This document shows, in pieces, positions 23,607-33,150 of a stretch of DNA of 64,000 nt (within the stretch, counting starts at the first letter, position 1; each line of letters starts with the position of its first letter). The translations under genes were made by a program, and so were the position numbers. Below the pieces are notes generated by a model, which did no database searches, was not told where the DNA came from, and worked only from the letters and a program-made list of their open reading frames with translations. The DNA is from JAJPXC01 sp964562375 (GTDB lineage Bacteria > Bacteroidota > Bacteroidia > Bacteroidales > Muribaculaceae), in the NCBI GenBank assembly GCA_964562375.1, contig CAZLSW010000003.1:1-64000 (forward strand), in the 5' to 3' direction.

Positions 23607-23722
23607 TGTCGACGCGGGGGCGGGTCGACTTCCATTCTCTTGATGGGGGAGATGGGGCTGTAGGGCCGGCACGGCCCGACTTTCTGCCTGACCTGGGGTG
23701 GTGAACGATGGCCCCACGGGGG
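23607..23722. repeat. GC-rich palindromic repeats before trkH stop
   Basis: GTCGACGCGGGGGCGGGTCGAC is followed by CTTCCATTCTCTTGAT, then a second hairpin GGGCC-GGCAC-GGCCC (23663-23677) followed by CGACTTTCTGCCTGA. The second half recurs at 33087-33120, the first half at 29995-30030 and, translated, in the MurU-like gene. The region lies just after the trkH stop and could act as terminator for the dxs-trkA-trkH run. Confidence 0.8.
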
Positions 23723-25192
23723 TTATTTTTTCCAGAAGGTGGAGGTGAAGAGGATGAGGACGGTGAAGATTTCGAGACGGCCGACGAGCATGAGGAACGA
23801 CAGGATCCATTTGCCGGCCGCGGGGATGATCTCGTAGGAGGAGCCGTAGCCGGTGACGCCGGCGCCGAGACCCGTGTTGCTGATGGCCGAGAAGGAGGAG
23901 AAGAAGGAGTCGACCAGCGGGATGTTCAACGCGGTGAGGGCGACTCCACCGGCCATGATGAGGATGACGTAGAAGCAAAGGAAGGCCACCACCTTGGCTA
24001 CCAGCTCGGTGGGCATCACTTTGCCGCCGACGCGCACGGCGTAAACCTGGCGGGGATGAACGCATTTGCGCAGCTCGTTCTTGACGTATTTCTGGAGGAA
24101 GATCAGTCGGTCGATTTTTGCGCCGCCGCTCGTGGATCCGGCGCACGCTCCGAAGAACATCATGGCGAAGACCAGCGAAAGGACGAAGGCTCCCCAGCTC
24201 TCGAAGTTGGAGACGGTATAGCCCGTGGAAGTCATTGTGGAGACGATTTGGAACAGGGGGGCGATAGTGACGTCTTGCCAAGAGTGGGCTTGGCCGTTGA
24301 CGATGATTGTGATTACGAAAAGCACCATCATCACGGCGATGATGCCGACGTAGGTGCGCAGGACGTCGTTGGACCACGCCGAGCGGATTTTGCCGGAGGC
24401 GGCTTTCACTAAGAGGGCGAAGTTGACGCCACCGAGGAACATAAACACTGTCACCACTACGTCGATGTAGACCGAGGAGAATGCGGCGATGGAGTCGTTT
24501 TCGGTGGAGAAACCGCCGGTGGATATTGTGGAGAAACCGTGGCACACGGCCTCGAACATGTTCATTGGGCCGAGCCAAAGCAGGGCAATAAGCATGACGG
24601 TGAGCGTGATGTAGAGTTGCCATAGGCTCATGGCGGTTTGGCTCACGCGCGGGCGTAGTTTCTCGCGGGTGATGCCGGTAACCTCGGCGTTGAACATGGC
24701 CATGCCGCCCGAGGAGTTGAGCATGGGCAAGACGGCGACGGTGAAGAGGATGATACCCATGCCGCCGATCCACTGCATGAGGCACCGCCACATGATTATT
24801 CCGTGGCTGAGGTGGGTCATGTCCTGAAGGATGGAGGCACCGGTGGTGGTGAAGCCCGACATTGCCTCAAAGAATGCGTCGCTGAGTGTCATGGGGGTGT
24901 GGCAGCGCATGAAGGGGATCATGCCGAAAGCCGAGAATATTACCCAGACAAGAGCGGTGAGGAGGAAACCCTCGCGCTTGCCCATGTCGTGGCGACGTGG
25001 GTGTATCCCAAAGGTCATCAGGGCACCCGCGCCCACGGTGATGATGATGGACAGGAGGAATGCCTCGTAGTCGTTTTCCCCGTAAATCAGGCAGGTGATG
25101 AATGGCACGAGCATGAAGGCGGCTTCGATCATGAGCAGCCAGCCCACGACGCGCATCAGCATCGGCAGATTTATGGTGGTTTTTTTGAACAC
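23723..25192 (-). CDS. trkH: Trk potassium uptake membrane subunit
   Basis: Inner-membrane K+ channel subunit of the Trk/Ktr type. The 489-aa protein has the eight-helix, four-pore-loop architecture. Filter-like segments are visible as MSGFTTTGAS, FSTISTGGFST, TMTSTGYT and SAISNTGLG. The N-terminus carries two additional hydrophobic segments. Three bases separate it from trkA, whose product gates it. It ends the minus-strand dxs-trkA-trkH run. Confidence 0.93.
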   Translation of the reverse strand: MFKKTTINLPMLMRVVGWLLMIEAAFMLVPFITCLIYGENDYEAFLLSIIITVGAGALMTFGIHPRRHDMGKREGFLLTALVWVIFSAFGMIPFMRCHTPMTLSDAFFEAMSGFTTTGASILQDMTHLSHGIIMWRCLMQWIGGMGIILFTVAVLPMLNSSGGMAMFNAEVTGITREKLRPRVSQTAMSLWQLYITLTVMLIALLWLGPMNMFEAVCHGFSTISTGGFSTENDSIAAFSSVYIDVVVTVFMFLGGVNFALLVKAASGKIRSAWSNDVLRTYVGIIAVMMVLFVITIIVNGQAHSWQDVTIAPLFQIVSTMTSTGYTVSNFESWGAFVLSLVFAMMFFGACAGSTSGGAKIDRLIFLQKYVKNELRKCVHPRQVYAVRVGGKVMPTELVAKVVAFLCFYVILIMAGGVALTALNIPLVDSFFSSFSAISNTGLGAGVTGYGSSYEIIPAAGKWILSFLMLVGRLEIFTVLILFTSTFWKK

Positions 25193-25195
25193 TTT

Positions 25196-26527
25196 TTAGT
25201 TGAATAGTTTTTCTATTTTGGAGAGGGCCCCGCTTAGGCAGAACACCATCACGTGGTCGCCGGGCTGGATGAGAGTGTTGCCCTCGACGAGCATTCCATG
25301 GCCGTTGCGAATGAGTCCGGCGATGGTCATGTCGCGTGAGAGGTTGAGGTCTTTTACCGGGGCTCGGGTGATCTTGCTGTGGGGCTTGACCTCGATTTCG
25401 GCGACCTCGGCGTCGGCCAAGGCTAGGCACTTCGACGAGTCGGTGTCGGCGTCGAGCAGCAGTTGGAATATCTTGGAGGAGGCAAGCAGTTTTTTGTTGA
25501 TGATAGTGCCGATGTTAAGTCCCTCGGCTTCGGAGATGAATTGGATGTTTTCGACCTCGGCGATAGTTTTGTGGACACCCATTTCCTTGGCAGATAGGCC
25601 GGCGAGGATGTTGGTTTCGCTTTGGTCGGTGAGGGCGACGAAGGCGTCCATGTCGCGAATACCTTCGTCGGAGAGCACCTCGTTGTCGCGGGCGTCGCCG
25701 AGGATGATTTCGGCGTTGGGGCATAGCTCGGCGAGCCATCGGCAACGATCGGGGTTTTGCTCGATGATTTTGATTCGGAACTCGTCGCCTGCCAGGGCGC
25801 AGAGCCTGACGGCGATGCGGCTGCCTCCCATTACCATCACTCGACGCACGCGCTTGTCGACCTTTCCGCATATCTCGCGCAGGGCCTCCACGTGGTCGCG
25901 TGTGGTGGTAAAGTATACGATATCGCCCGGCTCGATGCGGTCGAAGCCGCGGGGGATGATGGTCTCATGGCGGCGCTTGATTGCCGACACGTGTATCGCG
26001 GCTTGGATAGCCAGGTCCTTGAGCATTTGCCCCACGATCTTGGCACCTTCTCTAACCTTTACACCCACCAAAATGATTTCGCCGTCGTGTAGCTCGAGCC
26101 AGTGCCTTACCCATGAGCGACGCAGGGATGTGACAATCTCCTCGGCGGCAAGCAACTCGGGATAAATCAAGTAGTTAACGCCAATGCGGGTGAAGAAGCC
26201 GCGGTGTTCCTCTTTTAGGAACTCGTAGCGGTCGATGCGGGCGACGGTTTTGTGGGCGCCGAGGCTTTTGGCCATGGCGCAGGAGGTGACGTTCTCGGTT
26301 TCGTAGGGGGTAACGGCGATGAAGAGGTCGCATTGCTCGACGCGAGCTTGTTTCAAGGCTGCGAACGACGTGGGCTGGCCTGTGACGGTCATCAGGTTGT
26401 AGTTGCTGTCGAGCGGCGCGAGCTTCTGCTCGTCGGCGTCGACCAGTGTAATGTCCTGATCCTCTTTGGAAAGGAGTTTGGCCAAGTGGCTGCCCACCTC
26501 TCCGGCTCCTACAATCACGATTTTCAT
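25196..26527 (-). CDS. trkA: Trk potassium uptake regulatory subunit
   Basis: Cytoplasmic gating ring protein that binds nucleotides and controls TrkH. The 443-aa protein has two RCK halves. The first begins [19 protein letters not shown] with a complete GxGxxG. The second begins [20 protein letters not shown], where the glycine motif is degenerate, as in many TrkA proteins. Each half ends in a RCK-C domain. The start overlaps the dxs stop by four bases (ATGA), linking the isoprenoid and K+ genes in one transcript. Confidence 0.94.
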   Translation of the reverse strand: MKIVIVGAGEVGSHLAKLLSKEDQDITLVDADEQKLAPLDSNYNLMTVTGQPTSFAALKQARVEQCDLFIAVTPYETENVTSCAMAKSLGAHKTVARIDRYEFLKEEHRGFFTRIGVNYLIYPELLAAEEIVTSLRRSWVRHWLELHDGEIILVGVKVREGAKIVGQMLKDLAIQAAIHVSAIKRRHETIIPRGFDRIEPGDIVYFTTTRDHVEALREICGKVDKRVRRVMVMGGSRIAVRLCALAGDEFRIKIIEQNPDRCRWLAELCPNAEIILGDARDNEVLSDEGIRDMDAFVALTDQSETNILAGLSAKEMGVHKTIAEVENIQFISEAEGLNIGTIINKKLLASSKIFQLLLDADTDSSKCLALADAEVAEIEVKPHSKITRAPVKDLNLSRDMTIAGLIRNGHGMLVEGNTLIQPGDHVMVFCLSGALSKIEKLFN

Positions 26528-28428
26528 GACTTATTGGCTTTTATGATTGCTTGGGCGATGCTGTCGGAATCCATGCCACACAGCTTTTTCAATTGGGCGA
26601 CGGTGCCGTGAGTAACGAAGTTGTCGGGAATCCCAATGGTGGTAACGGGGTTGGAGTAGCCGTTGGCTTGGAGCCATTCCATAACGGCCGAGCCGAAACC
26701 GCCAGTGACGGCTCCGTCCTCGACGGTGACAATAGGCTTGCCCGTTTTGGCGATTTCCGTGAGCATTTCCTCGTCGAGTGGCTTGACGAAAATAGCGTCG
26801 TAATGGGCTGTGCTCACTCCCTGCTCCTTGGCCTTTTCAATGGCCTGGACGGCTTCGTAAGCCATTGTACCAACGGAGATTACCATAACGTCGGTGCCTT
26901 CGGTGAGTTTCTCGCCTTTACCGATGGGGAGGGCGCGCATAGGCTGGAGCCAGTCGAGGTTGTGACCGGCTCCTCGGGGGTAACGGATGGCGAATGGCCC
27001 GTGGTTGTCGGCTTGGGCAGTGTACATTAGGTTGCGCAGGGTCACCTCGTCGCGGGGAGCGGCCACAATCATGCCGGGGATGGAGCGCAGGTAGCACATG
27101 TCAAGCATACCGTGGTGGGTGACTCCATCCTCGCCCACGAGGCCCGCGCGGTCGATGCAGAATGTCACGGGAAGTCGCTGAATAGCAACGTCGTGGATGA
27201 TGTGATCGTAGCCGCGCTGGAGGAAGGACGAGTAGATAGCGCAGAATGGACGGAGGCCGTCCTTGGCCATGCCTCCCGAGAAAGTGACGGCGTGCCCCTC
27301 GGAGATTCCCACGTCGAAAGTGCGCTCGGGCAGGGCCTCTTGCATCACGCTCACTGAGGTGCCGGAGGGCATGGCGGCTGTCACTGCCACGATTTTGGGG
27401 TTCTTGAGGGCCAATTCCACAAGGGTTTCACCGAAAACATCTTGATATTTAGGCGGTTGTGGGCCTTTTTCGCCTGAGATGCGGTTGCCCGTGGAGGGAT
27501 CGAATTTGCCGGGGGCGTGCCACGAGGCCGGGTCGCGTTCGGCAGGGCCGTAGCCTTTGCCTTTGATTGTGCGGAAATGAAGGATGCGCGGTCCCTCCAT
27601 GTCCTTGACGTCCTTGAGCACGCGCACGATGCGCTCCACGTCGTGTCCGTCAAATGGCCCTAAATATCTGATGTTCAATCCCTCGAAAAGGTTTTGCTCA
27701 TGGGTGAGCATGGCCTTCAGGGAGTTGTTGAAACGCAGGATCACCCCTTTCTTTCGCTCGGAGATGAGGCGGAATTTCCGCAAGAATCGGTACACCTTGT
27801 AACGCAGGCGATTGTAGGCCTTGGAGGTGGTGATATGGGTGAGGTAATCGTTGAGGGCACCCACGTTGCGGTCGATCGACATGTCGTTGTCGTTGAGGAT
27901 GATCAGCAGGTTGTTGGGGGTGTTTGCCGCGTTGTTGATGCCTTCGAAGGCCAATCCGCCGCTGATTGAGGCGTCGCCGATGATTGCCACGACGTTGCGC
28001 CGTGGCTGGTCGTGGTTCAACTCCGAGGCGACGGCCATTCCGAGGGCCGCTGAGATGGAGTTGGAGGCGTGACCGGCGGTGAAAGTGTCATATTCGCTTT
28101 CAGCGGGGTTGGGGAAACCGCTGATACCGCCGTAGGTGCGTTGATGTGCAAACTGCTCGCGACGCCCGGTGAGGATTTTGTGGGCGTAGGCTTGGTGTCC
28201 GACGTCCCACACAAGACGGTCCCTTGGTGTGTCGAACACGTAATGGAGCGCCACCGTCAAGTCGACGGCGCCCATCGACGAGGCGAAATGTCCCGGATTG
28301 GACGACAACTGCTGGATGAGCTCCTTACGCAGCTCTCGGCACACCTGGGGTAGCTGCTCTACGGAGAGGTGTCGCAGGTCGTCGGGGGAGTTTATCGAGT
28401 CAAGGAGATTATTTTCTTCCTTTGCCAT
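26524..28428 (-). CDS. dxs: 1-deoxy-D-xylulose-5-phosphate synthase
   Basis: Thiamine-diphosphate enzyme joining pyruvate and glyceraldehyde-3-phosphate, the first step of the MEP isoprenoid pathway. From the ATG at 28428 it is 634 aa, the usual length. The TPP-binding motif is [19 protein letters not shown] with a later NDNDMSID. The transketolase-type central domain has [18 protein letters not shown], and a C-terminal transketolase domain follows. The extra N-terminal residues from 28458 were not used because [13 protein letters not shown] is the natural start. It overlaps a 60-aa membrane protein gene by 20 bases. Confidence 0.95.
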   Translation of the reverse strand: MAKEENNLLDSINSPDDLRHLSVEQLPQVCRELRKELIQQLSSNPGHFASSMGAVDLTVALHYVFDTPRDRLVWDVGHQAYAHKILTGRREQFAHQRTYGGISGFPNPAESEYDTFTAGHASNSISAALGMAVASELNHDQPRRNVVAIIGDASISGGLAFEGINNAANTPNNLLIILNDNDMSIDRNVGALNDYLTHITTSKAYNRLRYKVYRFLRKFRLISERKKGVILRFNNSLKAMLTHEQNLFEGLNIRYLGPFDGHDVERIVRVLKDVKDMEGPRILHFRTIKGKGYGPAERDPASWHAPGKFDPSTGNRISGEKGPQPPKYQDVFGETLVELALKNPKIVAVTAAMPSGTSVSVMQEALPERTFDVGISEGHAVTFSGGMAKDGLRPFCAIYSSFLQRGYDHIIHDVAIQRLPVTFCIDRAGLVGEDGVTHHGMLDMCYLRSIPGMIVAAPRDEVTLRNLMYTAQADNHGPFAIRYPRGAGHNLDWLQPMRALPIGKGEKLTEGTDVMVISVGTMAYEAVQAIEKAKEQGVSTAHYDAIFVKPLDEEMLTEIAKTGKPIVTVEDGAVTGGFGSAVMEWLQANGYSNPVTTIGIPDNFVTHGTVAQLKKLCGMDSDSIAQAIIKANKS

Positions 28429-28591
28429 CGCGAATATATTTCTTATAAAGGGGCACAAAGATGACGATAGCCGAGGCCACGACGACGAAAAGTGTCCAGA
28501 AATTCCAGTCGCGGGTCTTCAACAGAATGTAGCACAATAGCAGCCACAACAGCAGCAGGCACACAAATTTCGCAATCAAGGCTCCTTTCAT
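28409..28591 (-). CDS. Small two-helix membrane protein upstream of dxs
   Basis: A 60-aa protein with two hydrophobic segments ([17 protein letters not shown] and [17 protein letters not shown]) and a basic tail ([12 protein letters not shown]). Its last codons overlap the first codons of dxs in another frame, which would couple their translation. A -7 element lies about 60 bases upstream. Family unknown; the membrane-protein character and position make it credible as a real gene. Confidence 0.55.
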   Translation of the reverse strand: MKGALIAKFVCLLLLWLLLCYILLKTRDWNFWTLFVVVASAIVIFVPLYKKYIRDGKGRK

Positions 28592-28778
28592 ATCTTAAAG
28601 ATGCTCAATAATTTAGCTAATCACGGGCTTTTTCGAGCCAATTAACTCGCAAATTTACAAAAATTTTCTTTATCATCACATTGCGATAACGTAACCAGCG
28701 TAGAAAAACGAGGGCGCACTGGGGGGTGCCACCCTCGGGAAAGGGGTTAACTTTAGCTAAAGTACGCAGCCTCTTTCG
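28592..28778. other. Intergenic region with a -7 element for the dxs operon
   Basis: TAAATTTG on the minus strand (28657-28650) fits the -7 consensus, about 60 bases before the small membrane protein gene. No good TTG is at the expected distance. The rest shows no gene; it leads into the palindromic array. Confidence 0.4.
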
Positions 28779-28930
28779 GCCACCGCGGCGAACCGCGGGG
28801 CACGGTGGCGTTTTTAGGAGGGGCGCCTACGGCGCGCTCTCCTCGCAGTGGAATCGCGGGGCACGGTGGCGTTTTTAGGAGGGGCGCCTACGGCGCGCTC
28901 TCCTCGCGGTGGAACCGCGAGGCACGGTGG
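28779..28930. repeat. Tandem array of the GC-rich palindromic repeat, 61-bp period
   Basis: The core GCGGGGCACGGTGGC recurs at 28801, 28862 and 28923 (CACGGTGG positions), a 61-bp period. Between cores lies GTTTTTAGGAGGGGCGCCTA, then CGGCGCGCTCTCCTCGC, itself a palindrome around GGCGCC/GGCGCGC. The first unit starts CCACCGCGGCGAACCGCGGG, matching the single copies at 10918, 36602 and 48903. The period is not a multiple of three, unlike the 66-bp array inside hemW. Confidence 0.85.
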
Positions 28931-28996
28931 CCCTTAGCTGGCGGATTTCGGTGGGGGGTAGCTTGTTTATGGAGGCAAAATTTCTTGAGGGATAGA

Positions 28997-29920
28997 TTAT
29001 CGGGGGTGGCGGAGGGTGATGAGGAGCTGGCGTAGGAGGCGCATCAGGGGGGCGGAGAGGATGATGAGGACGACGGAGACGATGACGAGGGCGACGCCGA
29101 GGATGGCTCCGGGGCTGAGGCGCTCGCCGAAGGCTAGGATGCCCACGGCCAAGGCGGTGACCGGCTCAAGTGCGCCGAGGATGGAGGTGGGGATCGAGCC
29201 GATGTCGAGGATGGCGACTGTCATGGTCAAGAGGGAGACGACCGTGGGGAAGATGGCCAATCCGGCTACATCGACCCATGCCTGGGTGCACGCTGGCACG
29301 GGCTGAAGGGAGAAAAGTCCGTCCAATTGCACAATGAACACCAGGATGCCGAATACCATTGAGTAGAAGGTGATTTTCAATGTGTTGAGGCGCCGCAGAC
29401 AGCTTTTGTTGACCATCACCATGTATACTGCGTAGGAGATGGCCGAGAGGAGGACGACCACCACTCCCCACAGGTTGACGCTGCCGTCGCCCTCGCCGTG
29501 GCCGAGCATGACGATGCCTACGATAGCCAGGGCGATGGCCGAGATGGTGACGACCGAGACGCGCTCGCCGAACATCACAACCATCATGATGGTGACGAAA
29601 ACGGGGTAAACGAAGAGGATTGTCGAGGCGATTCCCACATCCATCAAGTTGTAGCTCTCGAAGAGGAAGAGGGAAGAGAGGGCGAAAAGGATTCCGGCTA
29701 CGAGAGCCACCGGTAGCTCTTTCCATGTGAGGCGGAAGTTGTGACCCTTGTAGAGCATCAGGGCTCCGAGGATGAGAGCGGCTACGAGGTAACGGTAGAA
29801 CAAGACTGACGGGACCTCTATCCCCATTTGGGCGAGAGGTCGGGCGAATAGGGGGTTGAGGCCGTAAGTGACGGCTCCCAGCACGGCCATAACATATCCA
29901 CGCGCGCGGTGATTCATCAT
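28997..29920 (-). CDS. EamA/DMT family transporter
   Basis: Inner-membrane protein of 307 aa with about ten hydrophobic segments in two EamA halves. GYVMAVLGAVTYGLNPLFAR opens the first and NLWGVVVVLLSAISYAVYM the second; the proline-rich GALEPVTALAVGILAFGERL before the end is typical of drug/metabolite exporters. Substrate unknown. It is flanked on both sides by palindromic repeats and has no operon partners. Confidence 0.85.
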   Translation of the reverse strand: MMNHRARGYVMAVLGAVTYGLNPLFARPLAQMGIEVPSVLFYRYLVAALILGALMLYKGHNFRLTWKELPVALVAGILFALSSLFLFESYNLMDVGIASTILFVYPVFVTIMMVVMFGERVSVVTISAIALAIVGIVMLGHGEGDGSVNLWGVVVVLLSAISYAVYMVMVNKSCLRRLNTLKITFYSMVFGILVFIVQLDGLFSLQPVPACTQAWVDVAGLAIFPTVVSLLTMTVAILDIGSIPTSILGALEPVTALAVGILAFGERLSPGAILGVALVIVSVVLIILSAPLMRLLRQLLITLRHPR

Positions 29921-29994
29921 TTATATAACAAAATGAGAGGGAGGAGGGTTGAGGGAAATGTAATGGGCCTGGCGGATTGCCAGGCCCGTAAATG

Positions 29995-30075
29995 TCGACC
30001 GGGGGGCCGGTCGACTTCCATTCTCTTGAGGGCAGGGACGCCAGATGATGGCCGTCCCAGGGCGACCCCCCTGGG
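29995..30075. repeat. GC-rich palindromic repeats between two transporters
   Basis: GTCGACCGGGGGGCCGGTCGAC (broken as GTCGACC/GGTCGAC) is followed by TTCCATTCTCTTGAG, then ATGGCCGTCCCAGGGCGACC and a CCCCCCTGGGGGG palindrome ending next to the stop of the MFS gene. The parts recur at 23607, 5425 and 11064. Confidence 0.8.
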
Positions 30076-30078
30076 GGG

Positions 30079-31947
30079 TTAGATTTCGGAGACGGCGGGG
30101 GTTTCCTGTACAGGCTCGTCGTCCTTGGGATCGTGCTCCTTGATTATAGTGACGCAGAGGGCACCGATAACGAGGGAGATGCCGGCGATTACCATCATCA
30201 GGTATTGGGGCGCGAGCGAGTCGGCGCTACCCAGAGCTGATAGGATCCAGCCGCCAGCCAATGCGCCGATAATCTGCGGGATGCAGATTGAGCAGTTGAA
30301 CAGGCCGAGATATGCGCCGATGTTTCCACCCTTGAGGGAGTTGGTGAGGATGGTGAACGGCCAAGCGAGCATGGCGGCCCAAGCGCAGCCGATGAGGACG
30401 AACGACACGAACAACAGGTAGGGGTTGGTGAAGAAACCGGCCGAGATGAAGCCTCCGGCGCCGAGCAACAGGCTCAACGAGTAGGAGAATTTGCGGCTGC
30501 GGAAGCGGGGAAGGGCTACAGCCCAGAGCACTGAGCCGATGGCCTGGATGGCGAAAAGGATGCCTACCCAGTTGCCGGCTTCGTTGTACTCCTTGCTCTC
30601 GGTGTTGAGCACCACGTGGGTGGCGAATTCGGCCAATCGGGGGTGTTTCAGCTCTTTAACCTCGGCCTCGTCGATGAAGAGGGCGCCTGTGTGGGGGTCG
30701 TGTGTGACGATACCGGCCAGGGTGATGTTGATGGGTTTGTTGACCTTGTGTATAATGCTCAGGTGGTCAACCAAGGTGATTGATTGGGGTGCGTCTTGCG
30801 GGAGGCCACCGTTGATTGACAGTTTGGCGCCTTCGGTGGGGATGATTTCGCCGAAGCGGAAGTTGGCCACGCCGTTGGTGGATGTAATCAGGTCGTTGTT
30901 AACGACAGCCACGGGAGCGGCACCCTCGCGGAGGATCGAGAGGGAGTGAACAGGGATTACCTCGCCGGGTTGCTCGGGGCACTCGTAACCTGCGACAGTG
31001 GCTTTGCCGTTCTCCATGATAACGATGGTGTCGTTGTAGAGTATGTATTTCTTGGAGAATGTTTGGTCGCCGTCGGTGATGCCGTAGATAGATGTGGTTT
31101 CGGGGCAGTCGAATGCGTTTTTGGCGATTGTGCCGTTGGTGTAGGTCCACATGAAAAGGAATGCGAACCAGCAGAAGAACTGTACGAGGCCTACGGTCCA
31201 GAATGTTGTGGGGGCCTTGGCCAGGAGCTTGAATACGTTGGTTTTCTCCTTTTTGCCCTCGGCCTTTACCTCGCCGCCGCCGTTGTATTCGGCGTAGATG
31301 TGCGGGGGCCATTCCTTGATTTTGGCCAGGGAGTAAACGACGCACAGCAGCAGGATAGCGGCGCCGATATAGAATGAGTAGATTACGGTTTCGGGGATAA
31401 CTCCCTCAGCGGCCGTGTTTTGGAATCCGATCCACGTCAAGATGAAGGGGAACACGTAGCCGACGATTGAGCCAGCGTTGCACAGGAAGCTCTGGATGGA
31501 GTAGGCGAGTCCCTTTTGCTTCTCGTTGACCATGTCGCCCACGAGCATCTTGAAGGGTTGCATAGCCATGTTGATCGAGGTGTCGAGCAACATCAAGGCG
31601 ATCAAGCCGATAAGGATAGCCGAGGAAACTGCCAGACCGAAAGATCCGGCGTTGGGCAGCAGGCACATAACAATCACAGCCACAAGCGCGCCGATGATGA
31701 GGTAGGGGAGGCGACGACCGAAGCGGTTCCAGGTTTTGTCGCTCAGGGTACCCACGATCGGCTGCACGATCAGTCCCATCAACGGGGGGAGGATCCAGAA
31801 GTAGCTAAGGTCGTGGGGGTCGGCGCCCAGGGTTGCGAAGATACGCGAAACGTTGGCGCTTTGCAACGCGTAGGCGATCTGCACGCCGAAGAATCCGAAG
31901 CTCAGGTTCCAAAGCTTCCAGAATCCAAGATCAGGTTTAGTTTTCAT
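30079..31947 (-). CDS. MFS sugar transporter with a large extramembrane insertion
   Basis: Inner-membrane transporter of the SLC45/GPH-like MFS type, 622 aa. The N-terminal six helices contain LWNLSFGFFGVQIAYALQSA, LQSANVSRIF and the loop GTLSDKTWNRFGRRLPYLI, characteristic of this group, whose members move disaccharides or other sugars. Between the two six-helix halves, about residues 270-440, is an insertion of some 170 residues with no membrane segments (VHSLSILREGAAPVAVVNND, SINGGLPQDAPQSITLVDHL), beta-rich in appearance. The C-terminal half is a normal six-helix bundle. Sugar transport is inferred from family. Confidence 0.82.
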   Translation of the reverse strand: MKTKPDLGFWKLWNLSFGFFGVQIAYALQSANVSRIFATLGADPHDLSYFWILPPLMGLIVQPIVGTLSDKTWNRFGRRLPYLIIGALVAVIVMCLLPNAGSFGLAVSSAILIGLIALMLLDTSINMAMQPFKMLVGDMVNEKQKGLAYSIQSFLCNAGSIVGYVFPFILTWIGFQNTAAEGVIPETVIYSFYIGAAILLLCVVYSLAKIKEWPPHIYAEYNGGGEVKAEGKKEKTNVFKLLAKAPTTFWTVGLVQFFCWFAFLFMWTYTNGTIAKNAFDCPETTSIYGITDGDQTFSKKYILYNDTIVIMENGKATVAGYECPEQPGEVIPVHSLSILREGAAPVAVVNNDLITSTNGVANFRFGEIIPTEGAKLSINGGLPQDAPQSITLVDHLSIIHKVNKPINITLAGIVTHDPHTGALFIDEAEVKELKHPRLAEFATHVVLNTESKEYNEAGNWVGILFAIQAIGSVLWAVALPRFRSRKFSYSLSLLLGAGGFISAGFFTNPYLLFVSFVLIGCAWAAMLAWPFTILTNSLKGGNIGAYLGLFNCSICIPQIIGALAGGWILSALGSADSLAPQYLMMVIAGISLVIGALCVTIIKEHDPKDDEPVQETPAVSEI

Positions 31948-32004
31948 GCGTCGTTTTGAGGTAAATTTTATGAATGTAAGTATGTGGTTTATTATCTCTC
32001 ATGG

Positions 32005-32856
32005 TTATTGCTCGTTGTCCACTTGGCTGTAAAGCCAGGCGATTTCGTCGGCCCACAGGGAGTCGTCGGGGGTTTCGAGAATCAATGGTATTTCGTCGAA
32101 TCGGTGGTCGCGCATCACGCGGGAGAAGAAGTCGCGGCCGAGGGCTCCTTGGCCAATCGAAGCGTGTCGGTCGACGCGGGAGCCGCATCCTTTTTTGCTG
32201 TCGTTGATGTGCATGGCCTTGAGGTAGGAGAGGCCGATCACGTCGTCAAATTCCTTCCATGTCTGCTCGTATCCTTCCTCGGTGGCTAGGTCGTAGCCGG
32301 CGGCGAGGGTGTGGCATGTGTCGACGCACACGCCGATTCGGTTTTTGTCTTCGACCATCTCGATTATGCGGGCTATGTGCTCGAATCGGTGGCCGAGGTT
32401 GGAGCCTTGTCCGGCTGTGGTTTCGATAACGGCCATGACGCCCGATGTGGCCTCTAGGGCTTGGTTGATTGATTCGGCGATGCGCTGCAGGCATAGGTCC
32501 TCGTCCATTATGTTGAGGTGGGAGCCTGGGTGGAAGTTGAGCATTTCCAGGCCAAGCTGCTCGCAACGGCGCATTTCGTCAAGGAAGGCCTCTCGGCTTT
32601 GGGCGAGCTTTTCCTCGTCGGGCGAGCCGAGGTTGATCAGGTAGCCGTCGTGTGGGAGGATATAAGCGGCCGAGAAGCCGTGCTGGGCGCAATTGGCTCG
32701 GAAATCGGCGATGTCGCTGTCGGTGAGGGGCTTGGAGGCCCAACGGTTGGGGCTGCGGGTGAACACGGCAAAGGCTTTGGCCCCGATTTCGGCTGCGCGA
32801 ATCGGTGCTTGGGCGATACCTCCCGCTACTGAGACATGGGCTCCTATCCTTTTCAA
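32005..32856 (-). CDS. nfo: Deoxyribonuclease IV (endonuclease IV)
   Basis: Cytoplasmic AP endonuclease of base excision repair, a zinc-dependent TIM barrel. The 283-aa length is standard. Metal-binding stretches are visible: [54 protein letters not shown] and the closing LILETPDD. The start [13 protein letters not shown] is conserved. A minus-strand -7 element TAACTTTG (32891-32884) lies about 28 bases upstream. Confidence 0.95.
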   Translation of the reverse strand: MKRIGAHVSVAGGIAQAPIRAAEIGAKAFAVFTRSPNRWASKPLTDSDIADFRANCAQHGFSAAYILPHDGYLINLGSPDEEKLAQSREAFLDEMRRCEQLGLEMLNFHPGSHLNIMDEDLCLQRIAESINQALEATSGVMAVIETTAGQGSNLGHRFEHIARIIEMVEDKNRIGVCVDTCHTLAAGYDLATEEGYEQTWKEFDDVIGLSYLKAMHINDSKKGCGSRVDRHASIGQGALGRDFFSRVMRDHRFDEIPLILETPDDSLWADEIAWLYSQVDNEQ

Positions 32857-32945
32857 GACACGTGTTAACTAAGATTCAACCCACAAAGTTAATAAAAATT
32901 TTTAAATGGGAGGAAATTTTTTCAAAGGATGAGGGATAAAGTAGA

Positions 32946-32980
32946 AAGGATGAAGGATGAAGGATGAAGGATGAAGGATG
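32946..32980. repeat. Heptanucleotide tandem repeat (AAGGATG)5
   Basis: Five exact copies of AAGGATG, flanked by imperfect ones (AAAGGATGAGGGATAAAG before, AAGGGGG after). Other purine-strand 7- or 14-bp tandems occur at 48211-48238 and 60136-60170. It is intergenic, between nfo and rprY. Confidence 0.85.
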
Positions 32981-32989
32981 AAGGGGGAT

Positions 32990-33120
32990 CCCGCGGGGCA
33001 CGCGACCGCTATGGGAGGGGAAGGATAAAGGAGCGGGGCGGCATGGTGGAGGCCAAGCCGCCCCGCTGGGGCTGTGGTATCATTGTGTCGGGCCGGCACG
33101 GCCCGACTTCCTGCCTGATG
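32990..33120. repeat. Palindromic repeats downstream of rprY
   Basis: CCGCGGGGCAC (32991 on) is followed by a strong hairpin AGCGGGGCGGC (33032-33042) / GCCGCCCCGCT (33057-33067), then GTCGGGCC-GGCAC-GGCCCGAC (33087-33107) with the tail TTCCTGCCTGAT. The last unit is nearly identical to 23663-23690. The 11-bp hairpin could terminate the rprXY transcript. Confidence 0.8.
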
Positions 33121-33150
33121 CGGGCGAGGGCGCCCCGGGTTCCTTGATTG

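Noticed and set aside
24867..25430. Arg/His-rich frames opposite or out of phase to trkH, trkA and dxs
   Set aside because: Composition (R, H, P, G) is that of out-of-frame reading of GC-rich genes.
28779..28930. Possible CRISPR-like array
   Set aside because: Units are palindromic with similar, not unique, sequences between them and a 61-bp period; no cas genes are present.
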